64,000 nt of DNA, taken from assembly GCF_029589055.1 (NCBI RefSeq), contig NZ_JARQZP010000007.1, positions 682,001 to 746,000 of the forward strand, read 5' to 3'. This document shows, piece by piece, positions 46,166 to 54,708 of the stretch (positions are counted from its first letter, which is position 1; each line of letters starts with the position of its first letter). The DNA is from Vibrio hannami. Lineage in GTDB: Bacteria; Pseudomonadota; Gammaproteobacteria; Enterobacterales; Vibrionaceae. The notes beneath the pieces are model-generated. The model searched no databases. It saw nothing but the letters and a program-made list of their open reading frames with translations, and was not told the origin of the DNA. The position numbers and the translations under genes are program-made.

Positions 46166-47410
46166 CTAATCCTTGTTCATCTTTACAATAGAAAAATTGC
46201 CGAAAGAGCGTTCGTATATGTAATTGCTCCACCATTCCATTAGCTCCCTCCTTTCATTTAGGTATGTTGTTCTGTTATATGCGGCTCGAATTTTATTTGT
46301 ATCTGAATGTGATAGAGCTGCTTCGATAACTGCCGTATTGAAGCCTTGCTCATGTAAAGTAGTTGAAGCTAATGAACGCAATCCATGTGCAGTAGTCCTC
46401 CCAGAAAATCCCATTTTCCCAAGAGCCTTATTTGGGGTTTCTGAGTCCAGGTGTTTCTTAGGGTCTCTCGGCGAAGGAAAGACAAATACTCGATGTCCAC
46501 TAATTGGTTTCATCACTTCCAATATACTGAGTGTCTGCTTAGTTAGTGGGATCTCATGTGGTCGAGCCATCTTCATCCTTGTATCTGGGATCATCCATGT
46601 ATTTCTCTCCAAATTAATCTCTGCCCATCTAGCTCCCACGGCTTCACTCGGCCTTGTCATGGTGTGTAATTGCCATTCAATTGCGCATCGCGTAACAAGC
46701 TGAATATTTGCCATAGAAACTCTTTGTAGTAGCTCTTTGATTTCATGTGGTTGAAGAGCAGCCATATGATTTGGTTGGGGTTTTTGAAATACTTCTCTGA
46801 TTCCTACTAGTGGATTTGCTTGGAGTAATCCATAGTTCACCGCGTAATTCATTATCTCGTTCATCAGTTGTGCTGTACGTTTAACGGTTTCAAGGTGACC
46901 TGCTCTTTCTAAAGGTCTAAGTGCTTCGATCGCCATGGGAGCTGTTAATTGAGTTATCGGAATATCCTTCAAAACCGGAAATGCATGAAGCTCTAACTTT
47001 CTCCAATTTCCTAGGAGTGTTTTTAACTTCAATCGGTTTTTCTTAGAATCTCTCCACATGACTGCGACTACGTATAATGTGTTAGAGTTTTCTTCTCGTA
47101 TGGAAGCTTTCTGTTGAATTCTCATTATTTTGAGATCAACCCCTGCAGAAACTAATTTGCGAAATTCGTGTGCTTTTTCCCTCGCTTCAATCTAGCTAAC
47201 ATCAGGGTACGAGCCCAACCCTAAATTTGACGGTTTCCCCGTAGTGCTTCTTATGTATCTGAACTCCCATGTTTTCGCTCCATTAGGTTTTATGAGCAGG
47301 TATAGATTACCGCCATCAGACAATCTGTAACTTTTATCTCTAGGCATAACCTTCTTTACCTGCATTGCTGATAATTTGTGCCTTGGTCTTCCACGAGTTT
47401 GTGCAGCCAT
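46166..47410 (-). pseudogene. int: P4-type tyrosine recombinase (integrase), interrupted by an in-frame amber codon
   Basis: Read through, this is a 414-residue DUF4102-type integrase. The N-terminal part (MAAQTRGRPRHKLSAMQV, then DKSYRLSDGGNLYLLIKP) is complete, and the catalytic domain has Arg (TMTRPSEAVG), HEIPL, HGLR, and a final His and Tyr (LSHSDTNKIRAAYNR). TAG at 47189-47191 replaces a codon in PDVS-(stop)-IEAREKAHEF. The frame is intact on both sides, so one base change (TTG to TAG) is the simplest cause. Downstream ATG at 47125 could restart translation without the arm-binding domain. The integrase is about 3.5 kb from the tRNA. It is probably inactive unless suppressed. Confidence 0.88.
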
Positions 47411-47990
47411 GTCGTCTCCTTATTTAGTCGCCTACTAAATACGATACACAGCTAATTAAATTTCCAAAGTTTGTAACATAAAAATAACACTTGACATGTT
47501 GATTGAGAGTTGGGACTTGCTATTTAGGCATTTGGATTTTGTTGTAATGCTTTGATATATATTGCGTGTGTGCTGGTTATTATGCTGAGGTGAGGAGTTA
47601 ACAGTTAATGATTTTTGTTTACAATATAGGCAATGGTTTTACTAAATTCGTCGTGTTTGGAAAAAATGGATGACCTGTTTTGTGGCTAATAGCGTAAAAA
47701 TAGATGTAAGCATTTTCATTTAGGTAGCCGTAGTGTTCTATTCGGACACCAGCATGCAGATAATTTAACATCTGACGGAAAATAGATGGATGGTGTTTAG
47801 TCAATTACGGATTATGGATAGTAATGCCAAATGTAATATTTTCTGACCAAGCACAATCGAGTGAATTTTTTATCGAAAATATTTACGTATATAAGATATT
47901 GGGACTAATGCTGTATATTCGTTAATTTAGTAAGTTTGGTTATTTGGAAAGGGAAATATAATGTAGTCTTAATCGTGATGAGGGTGGAAT
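47411..47990. other. 580-bp AT-rich gap upstream of the integrase
   Basis: Contains the integrase ribosome site (AAGGAG) and an inverted repeat (separate entry). Otherwise it is AT-rich. A 61-codon minus-strand frame at 47619-47804 shows no start signal or family resemblance and is not called. I see nothing else. Confidence 0.5.
47422..47440. promoter_or_regulatory. inverted repeat just before the integrase start
   Basis: ATTTAGT, five bases, ACTAAAT lies 12 bases upstream of the integrase ATG, overlapping its leader. It fits an operator for the AlpA-type regulator or the integrase itself, by position. Confidence 0.4.
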
Positions 47991-48185
47991 ATGCAAAATG
48001 TAAAAGATGAAGGTTTTACACCATTGAAAATATCAGGTGTAGTGATCTTTGTTATGTTCATCGAGTTGACGGTAGGTGAGGGGGCTTTGTGGTTGTGGAT
48101 CCCAACGCTCATTCTTTTAATCGAGACTGTCTTTTTAAGCTACATTGTTTATTGGTTTCGTAAGACCAACGGAGGTGAGTCATGA
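47991..48185 (+). CDS. small membrane protein, 64 aa
   Basis: Two predicted membrane helices (about 13-30 and 33-55, ending in VYWFRKTNGG with positive residues inside). ATG at 47991 follows GGGTGGAAT. It overlaps the next small gene by four bases (ATGA at 48182-48185), which supports translation of both. Function unknown. Confidence 0.6.
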   Translation: MQNVKDEGFTPLKISGVVIFVMFIELTVGEGALWLWIPTLILLIETVFLSYIVYWFRKTNGGES

Positions 48186-48283
48186 ATCCGGTATTGTTAT
48201 TTATTGGTTGCGCTGGGATGATTTTAGGGTTGTTCGTCATATACGCCGATATGATTTTAAAGTGGTTGGAGTCAAGATTTTAG
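48182..48283 (+). CDS. micro membrane protein, 33 aa
   Basis: M-N-P-V-L-L-F-I-G-C-A-G-M-I, continuing as a single hydrophobic helix and ending in a basic tail (KWLESRF). It starts inside the stop codon of the preceding 64-aa membrane protein (ATGA overlap), the mark of a translationally coupled pair. Too short to be recognised by family. Confidence 0.55.
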   Translation: MNPVLLFIGCAGMILGLFVIYADMILKWLESRF

Positions 48284-48370
48284 TCGGGTATTACAGCGTT
48301 TGGGGATGCTGTTAGTTGTGTTAAAAAAGCTATCCCCTTACGTGTGGTCAAAATATGTTGTTAAAGTAAA

Positions 48371-48901
48371 CTATTTTGCTATTGTTACTTTTTCCATTGC
48401 ACGCACTAATCCTTTTAGAAATCGTATCGCTTTCTCTAACTCATCTCTTTTTATCAAGTGGCTCTGACGATTTAATGTATTAGCCTGATGGGCTGCATCT
48501 CCACGCTTAGATATAAACTCGTTAAGTACTTTTTTAGCTTGAGGTGGGTGATAGTTATCCCACTTCCAGCTTTCTGTCACATCAACGTCAAAGTACGTTT
48601 TGAATAGTTGCTTTGTCTTATCTGTATTAGGGTTAAAAAAACGCTTTAAGTCCTCATCAACGCGCTTTTGTACAAAGTTACCTAACTGACTACCCTTCAC
48701 CGACAAAAGCCATACATTGATTTCTTCTTTAAATCGATCCTTAACGTATGTTTCCCAGGAAGCCAGCGCGAGCACCATACCAGCTCTTTTCAGGGATTCA
48801 GCATTTGGACCTTGCTGCTTATCTTTTTCTACATCAAAACGAACAAGCATTTCCTCTGCATCTGTAATCGATTGCTCAAATAACCTTCCTGCCTCTGACA
48901 T
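48371..48901 (-). CDS. HEPN-domain protein (RiboL-PSP-HEPN-like)
   Basis: A 176-aa soluble helical protein. The HEPN motif R-X4-H is present: Arg133 to His138 in SKRGDAAHQ. An upstream helix (ASWETYVKDRFKEEI, about 48-61) matches the MAE_28990-type HEPN family (from memory). HEPN proteins often cut RNA and occur in toxin-antitoxin or defence settings, typically with a partner nucleotidyltransferase, which is not adjacent here. The ribosome site AAGGGA precedes ATG at 48901. It lies in the island near the tRNA end. Possibly a stand-alone RNase effector. Confidence 0.75.
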   Translation of the reverse strand: MSEAGRLFEQSITDAEEMLVRFDVEKDKQQGPNAESLKRAGMVLALASWETYVKDRFKEEINVWLLSVKGSQLGNFVQKRVDEDLKRFFNPNTDKTKQLFKTYFDVDVTESWKWDNYHPPQAKKVLNEFISKRGDAAHQANTLNRQSHLIKRDELEKAIRFLKGLVRAMEKVTIAK

Positions 48902-49027
48902 TTTTATTCCCTTGCTAATTGATCAACTAACTTATCGAGTTATTTTCGTAGTGCTTCTATTAAATTGTTATCTGGAAAACCCAGTATCCTCATGCTTTCA
49001 TCTGGTTCAATGATAACCTCTATATAT

Positions 49028-50008
49028 TTAGTCTTTGGTTCTAAACTCGTACTTTTGTCCTTGCGTGTAGATATGCGGAATCAGGATACTCGTGACAGTG
49101 TACCCCTGACTTTCTCTGCACTTGGAACATTGCCAGTCTTCTACACGGTCAACAGTGGTCAATCTGGTTTTAGGAAGGGGGGGCATGTAGTAAGAAAAAC
49201 CTTCGGGCAACCTAGCTGTCACATCTTTAGCGTATTGCTCCCAGCCATTCATACCTTCATAACCTTTAATTTTTCCATCCAAAAAGAGATAGATAGAGCC
49301 GAGGCCAAAGGACTGGCTATCCCAAACTTTTACGTATTGAGACTCTGCATTAATAAGGTTTGTTCGGCCTAGTTGCATACCGTTTTCGAGTTCGAAATCA
49401 TCGTTCCATAGGCCAAATATTGTCAACTTATCTTCACCGAGAGCGTAAGCAGTCTTTTTATATATTTTCCCTCCGAATGTTGCTTTTCCTTCTGGGGTTA
49501 TCACTATTTCAGTGAGAACATTACCCTTATCTCGTAAGGTCTCTAGTATTGCGCTTTTGATGAGCTCGTTAGCTGCTATGTTGGCTTCTATTCCATCACT
49601 ATATTTGGTAGCGTCTACTGCGACGAGCCAAGCTGGTTGTGTAGCAATATGATCGCTGATGAACATTGTTTCTAGGGTGCCACCTGTTGCGTGTATCGCA
49701 GCACCAGTGAAGTCGTGAGTGACAAGTGAAAATGCTGCATGTGCAAATGATACAGAAGCTCGCTGATCGCTAAATGCTTTCTCAATGGAGCTTATTTCTT
49801 GGTCAGAAAAATCTCTTAGAGGACTGCTATAAGTTTCTAAGCCCCATTTATATGGCTGTGTCAGAAAAGTTTGGTTAGCGATATTTAATGCTAGGCTATT
49901 TTCTTCACTGAAAGGGACGGGCTTAACTTCTGTTTTTGGTGAGATACTAGTTGAAGAACAACCGGATAATATAGTAGATAAAATGAATAATAAGCCGAGA
50001 CGTTTCAT
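49028..50008 (-). CDS. island lipoprotein, unknown function
   Basis: A 326-aa lipoprotein. The N-terminus MKRLGLLFILSTILSGCSS is a lipoprotein signal with the lipidated Cys at residue 17. The mature part has no family that I recognise; a C-terminal pair CSKCRESQG (about 296) could bind a metal or form a disulfide. It is stand-alone, with a gap on each side, in the island's tRNA-proximal part. Likely an outer-membrane or periplasmic anchored protein. Confidence 0.72.
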   Translation of the reverse strand: MKRLGLLFILSTILSGCSSTSISPKTEVKPVPFSEENSLALNIANQTFLTQPYKWGLETYSSPLRDFSDQEISSIEKAFSDQRASVSFAHAAFSLVTHDFTGAAIHATGGTLETMFISDHIATQPAWLVAVDATKYSDGIEANIAANELIKSAILETLRDKGNVLTEIVITPEGKATFGGKIYKKTAYALGEDKLTIFGLWNDDFELENGMQLGRTNLINAESQYVKVWDSQSFGLGSIYLFLDGKIKGYEGMNGWEQYAKDVTARLPEGFSYYMPPLPKTRLTTVDRVEDWQCSKCRESQGYTVTSILIPHIYTQGQKYEFRTKD

Positions 50009-50181
50009 ATTGATAATATCCTGTGGTGATAAAAATTACTCAATTGCAGTGAAAAACTATCATGTGAAGAGGGGCTGATAGAATATTTGTCTTTTAAAAC
50101 ATTGGCATAGTTCGAATATACGGTAAATTTATAAGCCAATTTTGTTTAGTAGCTAACAAAGTTACTGTTTTTCCTGAGGAA

Positions 50182-50493
50182 CTAAATGTTATTGGCGCCT
50201 TTCCTTTCTATTAGCCCAAGCAAGGCAATAGTTGATATTTGTATCATCAAAACTAGTAGGACTAGATCATCTGCGTGTATGACGTCTTTTGAATAATGAG
50301 AAACAACGCATGCGCTTAATGCCCCGCTGGCGATGAAGACAGTTATCAACATACTTAAAAGCAACCATTTTCGTTTCGAACTTGTATTAGTGGCTATAAG
50401 TCGGGCAGTTACTCTACCAATGATCACCGCGCAAAGCATAGTCATTACTGCGTAGCTAATTAATAGAAACGGTCCTATTAAGGATTCATTCAT
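50182..50493 (-). CDS. small inner-membrane protein, 103 aa
   Basis: Three predicted membrane helices (about 6-28, 41-62 and 71-93). ATG at 50493 was chosen because AAGGA sits seven bases upstream; the frame extends five codons upstream from a TTG that overlaps the ribosome site. No family recognised. It is the last gene of the island before the tRNA. Confidence 0.6.
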   Translation of the reverse strand: MNESLIGPFLLISYAVMTMLCAVIIGRVTARLIATNTSSKRKWLLLSMLITVFIASGALSACVVSHYSKDVIHADDLVLLVLMIQISTIALLGLIERKGANNI

Positions 50494-50641
50494 AAGTAGT
50501 TCCTTCAAGTTGCCTAAATAACTAGATGACTGCAGAGCAAACGAGCAATTAGATTTGCGTCTCTACTCAGGTCATTTATACAAGGTACCACTCGAATACG
50601 ATTTCCAAAGCCACTTGTTACGTATTCATTTTACCTAGCAA

Positions 50642-50851
50642 AGTAATACTAATTTTTCAGTACTTTTGGTGGTGGGTATGAAATGGTCTGAATATTACTT
50701 TTGGTAGCAATTTCATTATATATCAGATGGTTATGGATTGCTTGTGAAGGGTAGGGTGCTTGAAAAAAGTGGTATAAGAGGAAGATATTTCTTCTAAAAA
50801 GTAATACTGATATAAGGGGAAAGTAATATTGGGTGGAAATAATATTACTTA
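50642..50851. repeat. five copies of AGTAATAYT near the attachment site
   Basis: AGTAATACT at 50642-50650 and 50800-50808, AGTAATATT at 50823-50831, and reverse copies AATATTACT at 50691-50699 and 50842-50850. The last two form a perfect inverted repeat AAGTAATATT, ten bases, AATATTACTT (50822-50851). They sit within 320 bp of attR in a gap (50494-50962) that has no gene. This is the arrangement of arm-type recombinase sites, by inference. Confidence 0.5.
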
Positions 50852-50923
50852 ATGTCGCGGATAGTACTGGTCGAAGATGAACTATACCGGACGATAACTT
50901 ATTGATTTTATAGTATTCCAGGC

Positions 50924-50950
50924 ACAAAAAAAGACGTCCCAGGACGTCTT
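50924..50950 (-). terminator. rho-independent terminator of tRNA-Ser
   Basis: On the minus strand AAGACGTCC pairs with GGACGTCTT around a two-base loop, followed by a run of seven T residues. It lies about 12 bases beyond the tRNA 3' end. It is island-borne: the ancestral terminator is probably the one at 9811-9840. Confidence 0.85.
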
Positions 50951-50962
50951 GATTCGATAATA

Positions 50963-50985
50963 TGGCGGTGAGGGAGGGATTCGAA
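50963..50985. repeat. attachment-site copy (attR) within tRNA-Ser 3' end
   Basis: The 23 bp from the tRNA's CCA end inward repeat 9847-9869 in direct orientation with one mismatch. Together they bound the 41-kb island. The tRNA stays intact because the island end restores its 3' part. Confidence 0.85.
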
Positions 50986-51050
50986 CCCTCGATACGTTGC
51001 CGTATACACACTTTCCAGGCGTGCTCCTTCAGCCACTCGGACACCTCACC
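50963..51050 (-). tRNA. tRNA-Ser(GGA)
   Basis: An 88-nt gene on the minus strand, including the encoded CCA. The acceptor stem GGTGAGG pairs with the 3' sequence, the anticodon is GGA in CTGGAAAGT, the long variable arm of serine tRNAs is present, and the T-loop GTTCGAATC is seen. It is near-identical to enterobacterial tRNA-Ser(GGA) from memory. Its 3' end is the insertion site of the genomic island. Confidence 0.97.
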
Positions 51051-51182
51051 AAATTGTTTTCGTTACCACGTTGGGCAACGAGGCGCTAATTTAATGATTC
51101 TTATGGCTTAGGTCAAGGGCAAATCATAGAAAAACGCCACTTTAAGGTTTAACTGCTCATTAAATAGCTGTTTAAGCTACTT

Positions 51183-51839
51183 TTAAGCCGTTTTCTTCAT
51201 AACCTGGTTGCGGTAAAAGGCGATATCCTCAATGGTTAGAACTGGCATATCATGCGCTTTTGCGAACGTGACGATTTCTGGTGTTTTTGCCATTGTGCCG
51301 TCCGGGTTGGTTAGCTCACAAAGCAAACCAGCAGGCATAAGCCCTGATAGCTTCATTAGATCGACAGTGCCTTCAGTATGGCCACGACGCTCAAGAACAC
51401 CACCAGGGCGAGCACGTAGCGGGAAAACATGACCAGGGCGGGCAAGATCGTTTGGCTTTGCATCTGGCTGGATTGCTGTTTTCACTGTTGTACAGCGGTC
51501 TTTTGCCGAAACGCCGGTTGTTACACCTTCTTTGGCTTCGATAGACACAGTAAACGCTGTCTGGTTTTGGCTATTGTTATTTATAACCATAGGAGGCAAA
51601 TCTAGCTGGTTTGCCTGCTCATCGGTTAGGCACAAGCAAACAATGCCGCTGCATTCGCGAATCATTAAGGCCATTTGTTGCGGTGTAAGATGCTCGGCTG
51701 AATAGATGATATCGCCTTCATTTTCGCGGTCTTCATCATCTAATAGCATTACGCCGTGACCTTGCTTTAGTGCAGCCAGAGCTTTTTCAACGCGAGTGAT
51801 TGGGTCGCCAAATTCGGCAAGTAGTGAGGTCTGATTCAT
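51183..51839 (-). CDS. ribB: 3,4-dihydroxy-2-butanone-4-phosphate synthase
   Basis: A 218-aa enzyme of riboflavin synthesis that converts ribulose 5-phosphate to the four-carbon unit of riboflavin. Family motifs seen: [13 protein letters not shown] (acidic metal site), then [41 protein letters not shown] and LCEL. The length equals that of single-domain RibB. It lies outside the island, next to tRNA-Ser. It has GGAG upstream and an FMN riboswitch leader (51957-52095), so it should be switched off by FMN. Confidence 0.95.
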   Translation of the reverse strand: MNQTSLLAEFGDPITRVEKALAALKQGHGVMLLDDEDRENEGDIIYSAEHLTPQQMALMIRECSGIVCLCLTDEQANQLDLPPMVINNNSQNQTAFTVSIEAKEGVTTGVSAKDRCTTVKTAIQPDAKPNDLARPGHVFPLRARPGGVLERRGHTEGTVDLMKLSGLMPAGLLCELTNPDGTMAKTPEIVTFAKAHDMPVLTIEDIAFYRNQVMKKTA

Positions 51840-51956
51840 GGTTTACTCCAATTAATTAATACCAGAATCAGGGCAGTTTCTTGAGGGAAAAAACACAAAG
51901 CAAAAAGCACCAGTTTTCGGGCGCAGAACCGCCGTAAGTCTGGTGTGTTTCCATTC

Positions 51957-52095
51957 TCTCTCATCCGGACTATAACCGTCGGCTCTGGCATCTCACCAGA
52001 TCTGCTGACCTCGATAAATCGAGCGCTCGCGGGCTCATTCGCTAAGTTAATTATTAGGAACATACCGCCGGTGGGGAATTTCGCCCCGCCCTGAG
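51957..52095 (-). ncRNA. FMN riboswitch (RFN element)
   Basis: On the minus strand the leader begins AGGGCGGGGCGAAATTCCCC, then ACCGGCGG, and later AGCCGACGGTTATAGTCCGG and ATGAGAGAG. These are the conserved RFN blocks in order. It lies about 115 bp before ribB. FMN binding represses ribB, by translation block or early termination. Confidence 0.95.
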
Positions 52096-52230
52096 AATTT
52101 CAAAATAAAAGGTTGTCCTTATTCGGACGGCGTAAGATTAATATAAATCTTTGTTTTTGGCTATGCTTCACACCTAAATTCTGATGGCTGACTATGTTCA
52201 AGATAGCTATACAGAAAAAGGACAACAGTT

Positions 52231-53757
52231 ATGGCTAACTTACTTGTATGTTGCGACGGTACATGGAATGCAGAAGATAACAAAGACAATGGAGAGCCAG
52301 TACCGACAAATGTGAGGCAGATATTTAATTGTCTGCAAGCTATCCCCGGAGAGCAGGAAACTCGTTATCAGTCGGGAGTAGGTACAGGCGGTATCTTCGA
52401 TAAAGTGCTTGGTGGGGCTCTCGGTATAGGTATTAGTGAAGACATTCGGGATTGCTACCAGTGGCTTAGCGATAAATATCGTTCTGGAGACAGAATCTTT
52501 CTTTTCGGTTTTAGCCGAGGCGCATTTTCTGCTCGAAGTTTAGCGGGAATGATCTGTCGGTATGGTCTGGCTGATTTTTCTGTTTGTGATGCGACGGAGA
52601 GGGAAGAAGTTGTCAGCGAGATTTACTCAAAAGGATACCGGGAGAAGGGCTCTAGAGAGATGCTTTTATCGCTGGATATGAATATTCGTTTCTATCCAGA
52701 TTCAGACAAGGTGTTTTTTATCGGTGTATGGGACACGGTTGGTGCGCTTGGTATTCCCGACGATAAGGCTCTGCTTGATCTGTTTGATGATCCAAAACAC
52801 TACGCTTTCCATGACACAACACTGAGTCCATCGGTAAGTTTTGCCCGTCAGGCGCTAGCCATTGATGAACGTAGAGGCAGCTTTGCGCCAACTCTCTGGG
52901 AAAAAGATAGCAACAACACTACTTCTGACTTGCTTCAGAAATGGTTTCCTGGCGTGCATAGCGATGTAGGCGGAGGGTACAAGCAGAACGGTCTTTCTGA
53001 CGGTGCGCTAATGTGGATGATAGAGGAATTACAGAAAGCCGCGCCAGATATAAATTGGAATGAGAATCTGATTAAGCAAATCAAGCCGGATTATCAGGCG
53101 TTGCTGCACGATTCACACATAGGAGTGATGAAAGCTCTGATTACCGTACCAAGGACAATTCCCAATATCCGTAGCCGGGAAGATGAGTACCATGTGTCTG
53201 CTTTGCTTCGGCACGATGACCCGCCAAGAGAGCAGGGGCAGTATTTGAATATCAGAACACTATTACCGGGCGAAAAGCTGGTTATAGATATCTATGCCCG
53301 CCATCAATATAACTGGATAGGCATTTACCTTGAAGCAGGTAAGGAGTATCGATTTAGTGCAGAAGGGGCATGGGCCGATTCAACCATAGCCTGTGGCCCT
53401 AAGGGAGAAGGCGGGGAAGCGTTTAACGCTCAAGAGATCTTAAGAACTTTTGGTACGCTTATAGGGAAGGTTGAAAACACCGTATTCCATGAATTACTGG
53501 GCAGAGAAAACGCTAATTTTGTTGGCAGTAAACGACATGATGAATACCCCTGGTTTTGTCTCGTGGGCGCGATTGCCAATGGAGCTAATCCGAAGCTTGA
53601 TGGAACGGTTGCTTCAATGGAGTCCTTTATGATTGGTGAACACAACACTCACAAAGTAGAAAAGTCGGGTTATCTATATTGCTATGCCAACGATGCCTGG
53701 GCGTTTTACGCTAACAACCGTGGATATCTGACTTTAACGATAGAAGAGGTTGGATAA
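52231..53757 (+). CDS. DUF2235 alpha/beta hydrolase
   Basis: A 508-aa protein. The start NLLVCCDGTWN (3-13) and the nucleophile motif GFSRGAFSAR (Ser95) are diagnostic for DUF2235. Other family segments are VWDTVGALG and GVHSDVGGGY. Family members include type VI secretion phospholipase effectors (Tle1-like), but there is no adjacent VgrG, PAAR or immunity gene, so a secreted-toxin role is not shown here. Ribosome site AAAGGAC precedes the ATG. No signal peptide. The C-terminal part (about 350-508) is an extra beta-rich domain. Confidence 0.88.
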   Translation: MANLLVCCDGTWNAEDNKDNGEPVPTNVRQIFNCLQAIPGEQETRYQSGVGTGGIFDKVLGGALGIGISEDIRDCYQWLSDKYRSGDRIFLFGFSRGAFSARSLAGMICRYGLADFSVCDATEREEVVSEIYSKGYREKGSREMLLSLDMNIRFYPDSDKVFFIGVWDTVGALGIPDDKALLDLFDDPKHYAFHDTTLSPSVSFARQALAIDERRGSFAPTLWEKDSNNTTSDLLQKWFPGVHSDVGGGYKQNGLSDGALMWMIEELQKAAPDINWNENLIKQIKPDYQALLHDSHIGVMKALITVPRTIPNIRSREDEYHVSALLRHDDPPREQGQYLNIRTLLPGEKLVIDIYARHQYNWIGIYLEAGKEYRFSAEGAWADSTIACGPKGEGGEAFNAQEILRTFGTLIGKVENTVFHELLGRENANFVGSKRHDEYPWFCLVGAIANGANPKLDGTVASMESFMIGEHNTHKVEKSGYLYCYANDAWAFYANNRGYLTLTIEEVG

Positions 53758-53780
53758 GAAAAGAGATAACTAAAGGAAGA

Positions 53781-53806
53781 AGGGGAGACGAATTAACGTC
53801 TCCCCT
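53781..53806. terminator. strong hairpin after the DUF2235 gene, no T-run
   Basis: A 10-bp perfect stem (AGGGGAGACG and CGTCTCCCCT) with a six-base loop, 24 bp beyond the stop. No T tract follows on either strand, so it may protect mRNA ends rather than terminate on its own. The interval to the next gene (53807-53987) holds nothing else that I can name. Confidence 0.5.
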
Positions 53807-53987
53807 AAACCGTTCTTAAATCATTACTAAGCGGGGCTGCCTTCCCCTATCAATTTACTGTCGTTCAGGAGTTATTGAAACAGAGCAGCAATTCAAATTT
53901 CAGCAACGGATAAGTACCGGAAAATTATATCTGAGGTGAATGCATATTTGTATTATTTATTTTTGATAAGACGAATTATTTGCTTTG

Positions 53988-54617
53988 TTATGCCATCTTA
54001 CGCGCGATAGTGAACACACTGATATCTTGGGGGCCATGCTGCCACTGACTTTCAATAGTAAAGCCGGCCTGTGCCAGTTCGTTATTTAGCTCTTGTACCG
54101 TCATAACCTTTATATCCGGCAATAATCCTAAAAGCTTACCGATAGGTGCTACCCATTTGATAAATCGATAGTGTGAGGCACCTAGGCAAACCGCACTTGT
54201 GATAAATACACCACCGGATTTTAGGATTCGGTTACTCTCGTTCATTGCAGCGAGTCTGTCTGGAAGAAGGTGAACAACATTAAGTGCTAATACCGCATCC
54301 ATAGTTGAAGAGTCAGCGTTAAACTGTTCGAGCGTACCCTGATGAAAAGAAACGTTTTCTATATCGGCTTCTTTCGCTTTTTCACGCCCAATATTTATCA
54401 TGTTTTCTGAGATATCAATGGCGTCGATATGATTTACGTGCGGTGCATGTGCTATGGCCGTTGAACCCGTACCACAACCGAACTCGAGAACACGGGAGTC
54501 GGGAGAAAAATAGGCCTGTGTTTCAGCTAGTTTCTTCTGATAGTTCTCTTCATCTTTAATGGGCATCTGGGAATACTTCCTGGCGAGTTTGTCCCAAAAC
54601 TTTGCGGAGCGATTCAT
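53988..54617 (-). CDS. class I SAM-dependent methyltransferase
   Basis: A 209-aa enzyme. SAM motif I VLEFGCGTGSTA, post-I acidic IDAIDISENM, and VLALNVVHLL with ILKSGGVFI fit small-molecule methyltransferases (UbiE-like). ATG at 54617 follows AAAGGAAACGA. It is separated from gabD upstream by a strong terminator, so it is transcribed independently of the hpa operon. The substrate is not readable. Confidence 0.82.
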   Translation of the reverse strand: MNRSAKFWDKLARKYSQMPIKDEENYQKKLAETQAYFSPDSRVLEFGCGTGSTAIAHAPHVNHIDAIDISENMINIGREKAKEADIENVSFHQGTLEQFNADSSTMDAVLALNVVHLLPDRLAAMNESNRILKSGGVFITSAVCLGASHYRFIKWVAPIGKLLGLLPDIKVMTVQELNNELAQAGFTIESQWQHGPQDISVFTIARKMA

Positions 54618-54660
54618 CTTCGTTTCCTTTCTATTCGTGGTTAGCGGTAACGGACATAAC

Positions 54661-54688
54661 AAAAAGGCAGCACCAAATGATGCTGCCC
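54661..54688 (-). terminator. terminator of the hpa-gabD operon
   Basis: On the minus strand GGGCAGCA, an eight-base loop and TGCTGCC form a strong stem followed by five T residues, about 20 bases past the gabD stop. It closes the nine-gene operon. Confidence 0.85.
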
Positions 54689-54708
54689 AATAAAACTAGA
54701 CGAGAATA

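Larger units (their letters stand above)
9847..50985. mobile_element. 41-kb genomic island integrated at tRNA-Ser(GGA)
   Basis: The borders are the direct repeats at 9847-9869 and 50963-50985. Near the tRNA end are the integrase (46166-47410, amber-interrupted), an AlpA-type regulator and a possible MobI-like gene. The cargo is a 12-gene defence-type operon, a truncated helicase, a glycosyltransferase/radical-SAM cluster, secreted LPP20/FlgT-like proteins, a HEPN protein and lipoproteins. Remnants of DUF6119 and HNH genes show past turnover. Base composition varies by eye from AT-rich (integrase side and the 1775-aa gene) to more GC-rich (17-30 kb), suggesting a mosaic. With the broken integrase the island may be immobile unless helped in trans. 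Confidence 0.85.

Noticed and set aside
47619..47804. 61-codon minus-strand frame in the integrase upstream gap
   Set aside because: No ribosome site, no family resemblance, AT-rich context.
50649..51044. 131-codon minus-strand frame covering tRNA-Ser
   Set aside because: It reads through the tRNA and its terminator; the protein is an artefact.
51836..52063. 75-codon minus-strand frame upstream of ribB
   Set aside because: It lies across the FMN riboswitch, whose RNA structure explains the sequence.
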